Below, in pieces: positions 1-11,621 of a stretch of DNA of 64,000 nucleotides. Positions within the stretch are counted from its first letter, which is position 1. Each line of letters opens with the position of its first letter. The stretch comes from Pictodentalium vernedei. Its lineage: Eukaryota > Mollusca > Scaphopoda > Dentaliida > Dentaliidae. The position numbers and the translations under genes are program-made. The notes beneath the pieces were generated by a model. That model was not told where the DNA came from and made no database searches. It worked only from the letters and a program-made list of their open reading frames with translations. The DNA lies in NCBI GenBank assembly GCA_031216915.1, contig CM062296.1, forward strand, positions 665,385,838 through 665,449,837, written 5' to 3'.

Positions 1-1086
1 AATGTCACACCAAGACCTGCAAATAGCCGATTTTTCTTGAAAACTACAAGATGTTGTTAGAGAAATCCACAGAAAACGGGGGATTTTAAGATTTTAATGG
101 GTATCTCTCTTTAACCAGCCCCAAATGGGTTAAGACGTCAAATTTTGAATACCCTTACCACTTTCAAAAATATTTTCCGATCAATTTTTGCGTCCGATAA
201 ATGAAGCCCCTTTCTCTGTGGTACATCGTTTGGGTGCTGTTGGTGTCTAAAAACAGCCCATTTTATCACAATTTTTACGTTTAGCAGCTCGGGGAGGGTT
301 TAACTAATGCTGACCGGAATATTTTATCCATGCAACTTGTAATGTCACACCAAGACCTGAGAGTGACCAATTTTTCTTGAAAATCTACAAGACTCGTTAG
401 AGAAATCCACAGAAAACATGAAGTTTTGAGCTTTTTTTGGGGGTTATTGCTGTTTAACCAGCCCAAAACGGGTTAACACTTGGTTTTCTGAACACCCTTA
501 TTACTTACAAAAATGATCTTCGGTGAATTCCACTTCCAATAAAGGAAGTTATGTTTACCACTCGGGTATCGTTTGGGTGTTGTGGGAGTCTGAAACCGCT
601 CCATTTCATCAAAATTTCGATGTTTGGCAGCCTGTGGAGGGTTACCATATGCATCGCCAAATATGTCGTGTGTATCAAAGGTTGTGTCATAGGTAGGTCT
701 AGTAATGATGGATGTTTAAAAAAAATCCTAAAGACGTGTTTCGAGAAAGTGCCGATAAACCCCAATTTTGGCAGTTTTTTGCCAATTCTGGCGAAATAAG
801 GGTTAAATCGAAAATTCCGCTTCGGTACATTTTTAGATTTTTTTGCCACTCTATGCGTGTGCCAAATTGTGTGAAAATTGGTTCGAAAATGGCTTCTGAA
901 TCGTACGGACAAAAATGTGTGGGAAAAAAAAAAAAAAAAAAAAAACCCAAAAAAAAAAAAAAAAATAATAATAATCCGTAGAAAAACAATAGTCTTTTCC
1001 AGAGGGAAAAGCCTAAAAAAAAAAAAAAAAAAAAAAAAAATAATCCGTAGAAAAACAATAGTCTTTTCCAGAGGGGAAAAGCCTAA
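1..1086 (+). repeat. Tandem-core repeat (340-bp unit) with A-rich tracts and duplicated tail
   Basis: A unit starting AATGTCACACCAAGACCTG at base 1 recurs diverged at 341, giving a period of about 340 bp and roughly two units, the first cut by the window edge. Two A-rich tracts (about 930-963 and 1015-1040) follow. Each is followed by the same tail, TAGAAAAACAATAGTCTTTTC (split at 979 and 1048), which ends in a small hairpin (CTTTTCC/GGAAAAG). A related tail closes the repeat at 44490-46106. I read this as a non-autonomous element of the tandem-core class. Short open frames across the A-tracts have no protein support. Confidence 0.6.
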
Positions 1087-1290
1087 TGATAGTGATGCTG
1101 GTGATTAGATAGTTCAAGTGACTTTAGCGACTCTGATGAATCTGAGGGGAGTTCCGTTGCGATCGAAAGTGAAGACGACGTTTCAATGGGTGAAGGTTGT
1201 AACGGTTACAACTGGAACTAAACACTGGACTCCAAACATGTTCAAATATGTTCTTGTAGATGAAAATTACAAATTATTTTACGTTTCAGA
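1087..1290. other. No recognisable feature
   Basis: Ordinary AT-rich sequence between two repeats. I see no exon, hairpin or terminal repeat here. Confidence 0.4.
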
Positions 1291-3966
1291 TTTTTAGCTT
1301 AACTTGACAGAGTCAAGATAAGCTATTGCCATCACGCGTGCGGAAGTCTGTTAGTCTGTTCACATTTTCCTTTAGCACGGGCTACACCCCGCAGTTCTTG
1401 TCTGATCGTCACGAAATTTTATATGCAAGGTTTGTGGTCATGTCTAGATGAGAACGTCCCCTTCGCAACCGGTATGGCGGCCCGAGCCCAAAACCCGAAA
1501 ACCATTAGCACAGTCTAGAGGTAGTATTTATGAAGGGATTTCATTGTAACTTGGTAGGATGCCTCTGTATAACGCTAGAAGAGAACGTTCCCCCTTTTGG
1601 GCATGATCTATCAACCGCGATGGCTGCCCAAGCCCGAAACCCCAAAAACTTTTAGCACAGTCTGCAGGTCATGTTTAATATGGTGGGATTTCATTGTAAC
1701 TTGGTAGGATCACTCCTTATGATTGCTAGATGAGAATTTCCCCATTTGGGCATGATCTGCCAACCGTGACGACTGCCCGAGCCCCAAACCCGAAAACCTT
1801 TAGTACAGTCTACAGGTTATATTTATTGAGGAATTTCATTGTAGCTTGGTGGGTTTGACTTCATATATTGTCTGGATGAGAAGGTCCCCTTTTGGACATA
1901 ACTGTGACGGCTACAGGGGCCCGAAGCCCGAAAACCTTTAGCAGTCTACAGGTCATATTTATGAAGGGATTTCATTGTAACTTGGAAGGATGACTCCAAA
2001 TAATGTCTAGATGAGAACGTCCCATTTTGATTGCGAAAATTCAGCCTTGATGGGTGCCCGAGCCCAAAAACCTTTAGCATAGACAAAAGGTCATATTTAT
2101 GGAAGGATTTCATTGTAACCTGTTAGGTTGACTCCATATAATGCCTAGATGATGACATCCCCTTTTGGTCGCGATTCGTCAACTGTGATGGCTACAGGTG
2201 CCCGAAAACCTTGAGCACAGTCTACAGGTCATATTTATGAAGGGATTTCATTGTAACTTCGTAGGTTCACTCCAGATGATGCCCAGATGAGATTGTCCCC
2301 TTTGGTTGCGATCATTCAACCAGGAGGGCATCCCGAGCCCGAAAACCTTTAGCACAGTCTACAGGTCATATTTATGAAGGGATTTCATTGTAACTTGGTA
2401 GGTTGACTTCATATAATGTCTAGATGAGAACGTCCTCTTTTGGAAACGATTGGGCAACTTTGACGGCTACAGGGGCCCGAAGCACCTTTAGAACATTCTA
2501 CAGGTCATAATTATGAAGGGATTTCATTGTAGCTTGGTAGGATGACTCCAAATAATGTCTAGATGAGAACGTCCCCTTTTGGTCGTGATCATTCAGCCTT
2601 TATGGCTGCCCGAGTCGAAAAACCTTCAGCATAGTCCTATAGGTCATATTTATGTTAGGATTTCATTGTAACCTGTTAGGTTGACTCCATAGAATGCCTA
2701 GATGATGACATCCCCTTTTGGTCGTGATTGGCCAACTGTGACGGCTACAGGTGCCCGAAGCCCGAAAATCTTGAGCACCGTCTACAGGTCATATTTATGA
2801 ACGGATTTCATTATAACTTTGTAGAATCACTCCAGATGATGTCCAGATGAGAATGTCCCCTTTTGGTTGTGATCATTAAACCATTATGGCTGCCCGAGCC
2901 CGAATACCTTTAGCACAGTCTACAGGTCATATTTATGAAAGGATTTCATTGTAACTTGGTAGGTTGACTTCATATAATGTCTAGTTGAGAACGTCCCCTT
3001 TTGGACACGATTGGGCAACTGTGATGGCTACAGGGGCCCGAAGCCCGAAAACCTTTATAACATTCTACTGGTCATATTTATGAAGGGATTTCATTGTAGC
3101 TTGGTAGGATTACTCCAAATAATGTCTAGATGAGAACGTCCCCTTTTGGTCACGATCATTCAGCCTTGATGGCTGCCTGAGCCCAAGACCCCAAAACCTT
3201 CAGCATAGTCTATAGGTCATATTTATGGAAGGATTCCATTGTAACCTGTTAGTTTGACTCCATATGATGCCTTTTGGTCGTGATTGGTCAACTGTGACGG
3301 CTTCAGGGACCCAAAACCCAAAAACCTTGAGCACAGTCTGCAGGTCATATTTATGAAGGAATTTCATTGTAACTTCGTAGGAACACTCCAGATGATGCCC
3401 AGATGAGAATGTCCCATTTTGGTTTGCGATCATTCAACCATGATGGTTGCCCGAGCCCAAAGCACAAAAACCTTTAGCACAGTCTACAGGTCATATTTAT
3501 GAAGGGATTTCATTGTAACTTGGTAGGTTGACTTCATATAATGTCTAGATGAGAACGTCCCCTTTGGACGCAATTGGGAAACTGACAGCTACATGGGCCT
3601 GAAGCCCGAAAACCTTTAGCACAGTCTACAGGCCATATTTATGAAGGGATTTCAATGTAACTTGATAGGATGACTCGTTTTGGAATATTTTCACTGTGTA
3701 ACTTGGTAACTTTCGTTAATATACGTTAACTGCGAGGGCCACATACATTAACTGTGAGGTCATATTAACCCACCACTCAGTTCTTTAGTACAGTGTACAC
3801 CTCATGTTATTTTTATCAAAAACATAGCATACAGGGACCAGAAATGAACATTTTCCCAATTATCACAATTCTTGTCTTATTTCATAATCCTTTCATAAAC
3901 ATTGAACATTATTCTTTTCATCAAATACAACACACAAGTTAAGCTACAGTGTCATTGACACTTGCA
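1291..3966 (-). mobile_element. GTCAATGAC-family tandem-core element (copy a), reversed, about 16 core units
   Basis: The left edge reads TTTTTAGCTTAACTTGACA, the reverse complement of the tail found at 33700-33719. The right edge (about 3933-3966) is the reverse complement of the head TGAAAGTGTCAATGACACTGTAGC seen at 16993, 26829, 32523, 54279 and 59935. Between them about 16 tandem units of roughly 137-147 bp share TCATATTTATGAAGGGATTTC and GATGAGAACGTCCCC. Head and tail both contain GCTYAACTTG-type inverted motifs. The layout matches non-autonomous Helitron-like or pearl elements described in bivalves. This assignment is by structure only. Confidence 0.7.
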
Positions 3967-4059
3967 TTTTCATTTTTTATCGTATTTTTCCATTTTCCCC
4001 CATATATGGCTCAGCACTGTTGCTGCACAGGAAATTAAAAACTTACACAGCAGCGAAGG

Positions 4060-4272
4060 GGTAAAATATAATTTTTTTAAATTTTTCAAAAAATTTCAAC
4101 AAAACCAAATCATGTAACCCCTCACTGGAATGAGCTCAATGAGGTCGTTCCATTGAGGGGTCACAGGATATGGTTTTGTTGAAATATTTTTAAAAATTCA
4201 ATTTTTTCAACTGCCCAATTTGCATATTACACGGCCGGATGCAGGCAATACTTTATTTAGGTAAAGGGTTAA
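4060..4272. repeat. Hairpin MITE fragment with TAAAGGGTTA end
   Basis: A long imperfect palindrome is centred near 4140: AACAAAACC..CCCCTCACTGGAATGAGCTC against GTTCCATTGAGGGGTCACAGG..GGTTTTGTT. The right side ends TTTAGGTAAAGGGTTA, the same terminal motif as the MITE arms at 10064, 16825 and 18683-18733. The left terminal arm is not clear. Confidence 0.55.
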
Positions 4273-4562
4273 GACCTCGAATCTGAACAAGGTCATTGAG
4301 CTTGTGCCAATGATGGCCATAAGCCATATTTTTAGACAATCTTTTTTTGCTATTCAATTTTTTTGTGTCATCTTTTTGTGTTGGGTAAAGAATTAAGTGA
4401 GTTGATTATAGCCGTCTTGAAATGACAAAGAACATTCAAAAAGCTGATGTCATATAAGTCTAATGGTATGAATGAATGATGGTCAACTGATAGGACAAAA
4501 TTCCTACTAGAAAAGGCTTGTAACCATTTGGATGACAGTAAGCGGGTTCTTCTTTTGAGCCC

Positions 4563-4740
4563 TATTTTATTTATTGGTGTTTAAGGTCACCTCCAGCATA
4601 TTTGGCTATCTTATGACAGCAACATTCGGTTGAAGTCAGGTTCATCAATCGTTTACACCTATGATGCCCACTATAGAGGACTTCAACTGCAGATGTTGGT
4701 TCCAAGTTACTATTAAAACAGAACTTGGTTAGGGCCCCCC
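4563..4740 (-). repeat. SINE-like repeat family B, diverged copy
   Basis: It begins TTTATTTATTGGTGTTTAAGG and continues with TGGCTATCTTATGACAGCAA and GAGGACTTCAACTGCAGATG. Diverged copies lie at 23735-23870, 23998-24200 and 30583-30770. The left edge read as reverse complement (CCTTAAACACCAATAAATAAA) would be the SINE 3' tail and is shared with the tRNA-derived SINE at 23081. Its 5' end is not defined. Confidence 0.5.
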
Positions 4741-4751
4741 CCCCCCCCCCC
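4735..4751. repeat. Poly(C) tract, 17 nt
   Basis: Uninterrupted C17 preceded by TTAGGG and followed by TAAAAATG. One of at least eight long C or G homopolymers in the window. Confidence 0.9.
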
Positions 4752-4889
4752 TAAAAATGATTTGGTTCCGGTTACCCGACCAAGTCTAATTTTGCACCCC
4801 GACCCTAACAATTTTTTTACTGAAATTGAAAAAGAAACAAACCAAACAAGAAGAATGTTACTAAGGTAACACATGCCCGCCCCCACCCC

Positions 4890-5692
4890 CCCACCCTTGT
4901 GACCTTCACCTTGCAGATGCGGCGGAAACTATTATACACGACACACCTTCTGTCTGTCCTCAACATTTGTAAAAAGTTTAACAATTGTACTATGATTCGT
5001 TTCTGAGTTATGGCTGAGACACGAATATTGACCGATTTTTAGTGTGACCTTGAAATGTGACCTTGACCTTTAAGGTACGAACCTGGCTATGGTGTGTGAC
5101 ACATCCTCCCATGGGCCTTTATAACTGTGTGAAATTTGATGACTGTGGCCCTAACCGTGTTCAGTGTGACCTTGAAATGTGACCTTGACCTTAAGGACCT
5201 GGCTGTGGGGCGTGACACATCCACCTGTTGTCCTTTATAATTGAGTGATGTAAGATGATTGTAGCCCTAATAGTTTTGGAGTTATGCTTGAGACACGATT
5301 TGTGACCCTGAACATATGAAGGTCAATTGTGACCTCCACCTTGCAGATGCGGCGGAAACTATTATACGCGACACACCTTCAGACTGTCCTTAACATTTTT
5401 AAAAAGTTTAACAATTGTACTATGATTCGTTTCTGAGTTATGGCTGAGACACAAATATTGTCCAATTTTAGTGTAACGTTGAAATGTGACCTTGACCATG
5501 AAGGTACGAACCCGGCTATGGTGTGTGACACATCCTCCCATGGTCCTTTATAATTGTGTGAAGTTTGATGACTGTGGCCCTAACCCTTTTAGAGTTATTG
5601 GCTCGGACACACACACACACACACACACGGACGGACGGACACACGCACACTTCAATCACTATATGCCACGCGACCTAAGTCGGGGGGCATAA
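4890..5692 (+). mobile_element. Tandem-core element ending in (AC)n(GGAC)n and GGGGGGCATAA tail
   Basis: Two long units contain TTGCAGATGCGGCGGAAACT at about 4912 and 5342 (spacing about 430 bp), with TGTGACCTTGAAATGTGACC repeated inside each. They are followed by an AC dinucleotide run and GGAC tetranucleotides (5609-5640), then ATGCCACGCGACCTAAGTCG and GGGGGGCATAA. The core-microsatellite-tail plan is that of pearl-like elements. The left boundary is approximate. Confidence 0.6.
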
Positions 5693-7333
5693 AAACACAC
5701 AAACGCCAACTTTTATGACACAAATAGTGTTGGCCGTTTTTGGGGTATAACGATTTATATAGGTATAATCTGTACCATGTTCAAAACTGTCATCAGCAAT
5801 TTAATCATAATTGGTAATTGTATACCGAAGTTGTTTTAACTCCGGTATGCAAATTTCAGCTTGTGTTATCATGGTTTACAAAAAGTGAATTTACCTCACT
5901 GGTGCGGATTACTGTTGGTTTAAATTTGGGTCTTTCCCTTTTTAAGACCATGTCTAACCTCAGACTATGGGACCTTTCTTTATTACTTTTCATTCCAAAC
6001 TGTTCAAGTGATTTGTTTCGACAATCACCATTATTAAGAAAACGATAGAACATTGTTTACCTCTAATTTGTCATAAACAAGTTGAAGTGAAAAGCCACAA
6101 CCACGTGGACTGCATCACACAAAGGTTGCGTAGTCAGTCACATTGAACATTCGACCAATCGCATTCCAGCTATTTAAAACCAGGAAATTTTTTGTTGGGA
6201 TTCTCCAAGGGATTCCCTGTAGTTTTACACTTGTACTTCAATGTGATTGGCTGTTTGCACACAGTGACGTCATGATAGTATCTTGCCTTCAAAACAGTGT
6301 GCACACTAGTGTTTGATACAAGACCGATGTAAGGTACATTGTTTTCAAATAAACAAAAGCAAGTCATTTGTGCTTCCTCTGTCAAGATAAATATGATACT
6401 CAACCAGGCCATTACCACAATCACTTAAAATGTCAATTTATTTCATGTGCTGATGTGCGTTAATTTTAACACTTCCCGTGATAAAAGATGAGACGCGAGT
6501 ATGCACACTTCACTTCAGAATCCGAGGACAGCTGATGATAATATTATCAAGACACCTCAGAGTCAGTTTCATGTTGAAGTTGCAGAATTACACGCGAAAT
6601 GTCCGCTGCAATCACGAATAAAGCATCTGCTGATAAACTGCCATCTTGGATGTAATTTTGCAATTCAGACTCCACAGAATAACAAAGCCGTATATTTCAG
6701 TCACAACTGTTGGAAGAATTTGTCCGAAAAATTAACTCAAGCACAAATTCAAAGGAAAAAAAATTACAATAAAAAAAAAATATGCCGACCTACCGATCCT
6801 ATTTTTTTCTGCTATGTAACCGGAATCAAACCATTAATTTTTTTTTTTGCCTTACCACGGTAAACATCCATTGCTTCACTTACAGAGTTTCAGGAAAACT
6901 TTCCATAAAGTTTGGAGCATGAATAATGATCGATGGTGGATGGAGCAAGGCATACATAGAGAACATGCTTTCCAAATAAAATGTGGGGAAACGGGACCCA
7001 TTTCATAGTGATGACCAATGCAGGATGACTCACTGGACGAAAGCCAGGTGGGGATTTCCTCATTGGTGGGTAAGTGTTGGGGCTTCTCTGCTAAAATTTT
7101 GAAATTTAGCACTCAAATCTTAAATCGAACCCTTCTCAATGAAGTTCTGTAGTTAATTTCATTACCTGATAACCTGAAAATTTGGACGATTCAGCCTCTC
7201 TTCTGGTTCAGATGTTTGAATATAGTGGCAGCCCCAATGGGACTGCCACTGCATTTAGACATCTCAGCTATCTCTCTGTTTTATTAAGAAGATAGAAATG
7301 TTGCTCTGGTGAGACATTGAGTTACAAACAAAA
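5693..7333. other. Low-repeat stretch without a recognisable gene
   Basis: AT-rich sequence with several short open frames on both strands, none of which resembles a protein I know. It contains one small candidate exon, listed separately at 6886. Confidence 0.4.
6886..7069 (+). other. Candidate exon (speculative)
   Basis: The stretch is flanked by CTTCACTTACAG on the left and GTAAGTGTTGG on the right, a good acceptor and donor pair. From 6886 one frame is open for 40 codons (beginning SFRKTFHKVWSMNNDRWWME) and stops at 7006-7008, before the donor. It could be a terminal coding exon or chance. I recognise no family. Confidence 0.12.
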
Positions 7334-9586
7334 ACAAGAGGCCCCAGGGGGCCTGAGGGCGCTCACCTGACATGGTAGCCTAAATATCAACCCAGAGAAT
7401 TGATTTCCACAAGTTGCATCTGCTCCTAAGAAAAGCTGAAACCAAATATCCAAATATTCTGACCAGTGGATCTAAAAAAAGATTTTTAAAGAATATTCCT
7501 CTTACTGAACTAAGTAATAATTCGGGCTCCCACAGGGAGCCCATATATGAACCCAGGGACTTGGCTTTAACAAACCTGAATCTCACACCCCTAAGGATTC
7601 TGCACACCAAATATCAAAACATTCCGACTGCTGGATTGAAGAAGAAGATTTTTAAAGAAAATTCCTCATTTTGAACCAAGTTACAATTCAAGCTCCCACA
7701 ATCAGCCCAAATATGGACCTAGGGACATGGCTTGAACAAACTTGAATCTTACCCCCCTAAGGATGCTGCATAAAAAATATCAAAAGCATTCATCTGCTGG
7801 ATCTGAAGATTTTTAAAGAAAATTCCTCATTTTGAACTAAGCTGTCATTCAGGCTCCCATAGTGAGCCCAAATATGAACCAAGGGACTTGGCTTGAACAA
7901 ACTTGAATCTCAGCCCCCAAGGTTGCTCCATGCCAAATATCAAAACATTCCAACTGCTGAATCTGAAGAAGAAGATTTTTAAAGAAAAATTCCTCATATT
8001 GACTAAGTTATAATCAAAGAAATTTGCATGAAATGCACTACACTAAGTTCGAATTTGGGCTTCTATCGTGAGCACAAATATGAATCCAGGTGGCCGATTT
8101 GAACAAACTGGAATGAGATCCACCCCACAATGTTGCATACCAAATATCAAAAGATTCTGCCTGCAGGATCTGGAGAAGAAGATTTTTGAAGAAATTTGCC
8201 TGAAATGCACTAAGTTCAAATTCGAGCTTCTATAGTGAGCCCAAATATGAATCTAGGGAGCCGATTTGAACAAAATAGAATCAGATCCACCCCACAATGT
8301 TGCATACCAAATATCAAAAGATTCTGCCTGCTGGATCTGGAGAAGAAGATTTTTTAAGAAATTTGCCTAAAAAGCACTAAGTTCAAATTTGGGCTCCTAT
8401 ACTGAGCCCAAATATAAACCCAAGGAGCCGATTTGAACAAACTTGAATCAGATCCACCCCACAATGTTGCATACCAAATATCAAAAGATTCTGCCTGCTG
8501 GATCTGGAGAAGAAGATTTTCAAAGAAATTTGCCTGAAATGCAGTAAGTTCAAATTTAGGCTCCTATACTGAGCCCAAATATAAACCCAGGGGGCCGATT
8601 TGAACAAACTTGAATCAGATCCACCCCACAATGTTGCATACCAAATATCAAAAGATTCTGCCTGCTGGATCTGGAGAAGAAGATTTTTTAAGAAATTTGC
8701 CTGAAATGCACTAAGTTCGAAATCGGGCTCCTATACTGAGCCCAAATATGAACCCAGGGGGCCGATTTGAACAAACTTGAATCAGATGAACCCTCCAATG
8801 TTGCATACCAAATATCAAAAGATTCTGCCTGCTGGATCTGGAGAAGAAGATTTTTTAATGTTTTTCCCATTGCCTACAGTGTTAAAAAGTGCTGACTCAG
8901 CACTTTTTCAAAGTCCCGAAACTGTACTCTATGATAAAACCGATGGCAATTTTTTTTTACCAATTCTTTCTGTTGGTCCTAAGGAAGCTTCACACCAAAT
9001 AAAAATTCTCGGTGCCGTGCAGTTTTGGAGATATGGGCGTTTTAATTTTTTTCTATTTTTAGCTCCTGCGGTTCCCATGGGGCTACGGGGAAAAAAAAAT
9101 CAGCATAAATTAGGTACTTATGACCCAATAAGCCCTCACATAAAATTTGGTTCAAATCAGCCTGTCGGTTTGGAAAATAGAAATTTCGGGCGGGGCCAAA
9201 AATTTAGCCCCTCCCATAACGACGCCAAGTATAGCCCCACAAACTTCTCTTGAACAAATCTGAGTATACACCTCAAAAGGAAGCTGCACACCAAATATCA
9301 AGTCTCTGCTACTGCTGGTTCATGAGAAGATTTTTTAAGATTTCAGCACACTTTTTGGGTGTGGCCCTACCCACGGGCGGGGCAACTTGATTTGAACAAA
9401 ATCAAATTGCGATGTCATAACAAACTATTATCTCAAATATCAATTAAATTGGTTCAGCGGTTTGGGAGGAGAAGATGCAAACACCATGTTCACGGACGAC
9501 GGATGCCGGACGACGGATGCCGGACGACGGACGACGGACGGTGAGTGATCACTATAGCTCTCCTGACTGAAAGTCAGGTGAGCTAA
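7334..9586 (+). mobile_element. ACAAGAGGCCCC-family tandem-core element (copy a)
   Basis: The head ACAAGAGGCCCCAGGGGGCC leads into GCTCACCTGAC and the tail ends GACTGAAAGTCAGGTGAGCTAA, so GCTCACCTGAC and GTCAGGTGAGC form an 11-bp terminal inverted repeat. The interior holds many units of about 165 bp (ACCAAATATCAAAAGATTCTG and GAACAAACTTGAATC recur). A longer segment (8870-9480) and a GACGGACGACGG microsatellite (about 9496-9540) follow. The copy at 46381-49077 is nearly identical over most of its length, so both moved recently. Confidence 0.75.
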
Positions 9587-10063
9587 CAAAAGTGCTCGCA
9601 ACTTATCAAGAATGTCACTTTTGTCACATCATTTTGTCTCTTTATATCAGACTGAAACAGGTTTAATGCACCTAGCAGGATAAATGTGTTCTAGATGTGT
9701 TGTATATTGGCCAAGATCAAGCCATTCCAGATCTTCATATTGTGTGAGAACGCCATTTGTCCTCAGAATGGTGTTCCCCCGGATTCTCCAAGGAAAGAAG
9801 ACAATCACCAATACAAGAGCTCTTCTCCTGGAGATGGCATTACTGGTAGAGTGCACCATTTTTCTTGACCACAGATTTCCTGTCACTATATATTGCTCTG
9901 TTACATTTGATTGGATAATGCCAATGTAAATGAGCAAGGTGTCAATAACAAAATTTGATTCTTGCCAGGGTCAATATGAAACCATTATCAGTAGAGCGTA
10001 GATGTTATAGTCACAGTCTGTGGTATTTAGTAAAGCCCAAATATGGGCTTCCAACACTCTACC
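9587..10063. other. Unique-looking stretch with overlapping open frames on both strands
   Basis: Frames of 96 codons (minus, 9647-9937) and 81 codons (plus, 9684-9929) overlap here. Neither resembles a known protein to me and no splice context singles one out. A fragment of coding sequence cannot be excluded. Confidence 0.25.
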
Positions 10064-10260
10064 AGTTAACCCTTTACCCAACGTAATGGCCAAAACTGGC
10101 AAGGTGCTATTCACAAAAATCACCATTCCATTTTCATTATTTTTTCATTTTTTGTCTCAAAAACATAGCTTATGACCCCTCCCCCAATGGAACGAGCTCA
10201 TTGTGCTCGTTCCAATAAGGGATCATAAGCTACATTTTTGATGCAAAAAATGAAAAACAT
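10064..10260. repeat. Hairpin MITE: left arm and central palindrome, cut by DIRS-1
   Basis: The arm AACCCTTTACCCAACGTAAT (from about 10068) is the inverted partner of TTACGTTGGGTAAAGGGTTA at about 18658-18677. The centre (10141-10257) folds back on itself around AATGGAACGAGCTC/CTCGTTCC and TAGCTTATGACCCCT/GGGATCATAAGCTA. DIRS-1 begins immediately after AAAAACAT. Confidence 0.65.
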
Positions 10261-10299
10261 CTAAATTTTATAGTAAATTTCCTTTCTTATTATACCTAA

Positions 10300-10545
10300 C
10301 ACAATTGTTTACTACAGGCTTGCACTACAGTGGAAGTCCCTAACTCGGATAAAATACTCTCTATTTTTGTCTTTTCCAAGCAATTTGGGAAAGAAAAGTG
10401 GTGCAAAACCACCAAGAAAAAATAAGCCAAAACTGGGTCGAGTGCAACCGGCGCAGACCCAGTATGGGATGCTCTCTCCCAAGTACAACTCCACGACTTC
10501 CGTTGCCAGTGCGCATATACAGTCTCTAAAGACTCATTCTTTTTG
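10300..10545. repeat. DIRS-1 3' inverted terminal repeat
   Basis: It matches the reverse complement of about 16568-16800: shared blocks include TGCACTACAGTGGAAGTCCC, CCAAGCAATTTGGGAAAGAA and CCACGACTTCCGTTGCCAGT. The pairing holds with scattered differences out to the adjoining unique terminus. Confidence 0.85.
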
Positions 10546-10623
10546 AATCCATCAACGTTAGAGTTATGTGATCAGCGGGGAGGAAAGATTCTTTACCCGT
10601 AAAGAAGACGGGAGGGCCTCCAT

Positions 10624-10714
10624 GTAAACAATTGTGGTAGGTATAATAAGAAAGGAAATTTACTATAAAATTTAGATTTCTTATCAACCTACTCACAATT
10701 GTTTACTACAGGCT
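10624..10714. repeat. DIRS-1 internal complementary region (circle-junction template)
   Basis: Bases 10624-10675 are the reverse complement of the left terminus 10261-10312 (one mismatch by eye). Bases 10676-10714 are the exact reverse complement of the right terminus 16785-16823. The two blocks abut without a spacer, so the region equals the reverse complement of the ends joined head to tail (GATAAGAAAT-CTAAATTTTA). In the DIRS model this region aligns the cDNA ends for circularisation. Confidence 0.9.
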
Positions 10715-10929
10715 GAATAGACAATAGGCTGGAGGGAATCGCATAACCAACCCACACATAACCCCAGTGCACTGGAACCGTGAAGCAGAAGGAAGAGGTC
10801 CCGGGGCTTATCAACCATAACTTCGCAATCATTGGTAAAGGACAATGAAAGGAGACATATGGGCCTGTGTGACACACAGACAGAAAAAGGGCAGTAACAG
10901 CACAAGGCTGAAACTGACCTTCAAGAAGC

Positions 10930-11583
10930 CTAATGGCTATGGCAGACAACAGCCTGAGCAGAAGAAAGAGGACCCAGGGCAAAAAAGTCCTCCGACTGCG
11001 CCTGCAACTGGCGCAGATAAAAGGTGGAGAAAGTAGAGGCATTTCTCCAGTAGGCTGCCTGCATAACATCCGACAACTTGACGGAGTTAGAATAAGCCCA
11101 AGAGGTGGATAGTGCCCACACCTCGTGGGCAGAAATACGATTGGTAATACAATCGCCAGCTGCTAAACGACCGTAAGCCGTACGAATAGCAAGACAAATA
11201 TCAAGAAATGTATTGAGGAGAGATCTTCTGTCGACCTGGAATAAGAGACAGAAAAAAACGTTTTCTGCCTTTCCGTATGAAACGTGTCCGATCGAGATAA
11301 ATGCAAATAGCATGGACCGGACTGAGCAAAGGGCGATTACCCTCAACAGAAGGAAGAGCCCTGATACAGATAGGAGGATGAGTAGTATCTGGTAACTGAT
11401 TCTTGGCCAAAAAAAGAGCAATCAGTGGTAAAAGTAACACTGTTGGGAGAGCTCCTAAAAAAGGCCGGGTCAACCGAGAGGGCGTGAAGCTCACTAACCC
11501 GTCTGGCTGAAGCAAATGCCATCAGAAAAGCCGTCTTATATGTGAGAAAATGCATATCCACCTGGGATAAAGGTTCGAACGGC

Positions 11584-11621
<38 letters not shown>

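Noticed and set aside
712..1108. Lysine-rich open frames near 700-1100
   Set aside because: They are produced by A-tracts and a repeat tail.
1400..3690. Regular repeats that could suggest a CRISPR array
   Set aside because: Whole units of about 140 bp repeat, with no short conserved repeat separated by unique spacers, and the context is eukaryotic.
9647..9937. A 96-codon gene on the minus strand
   Set aside because: The opposite strand is open too, no family is recognised and there is no splice or repeat support. Kept only as an unexplained stretch.
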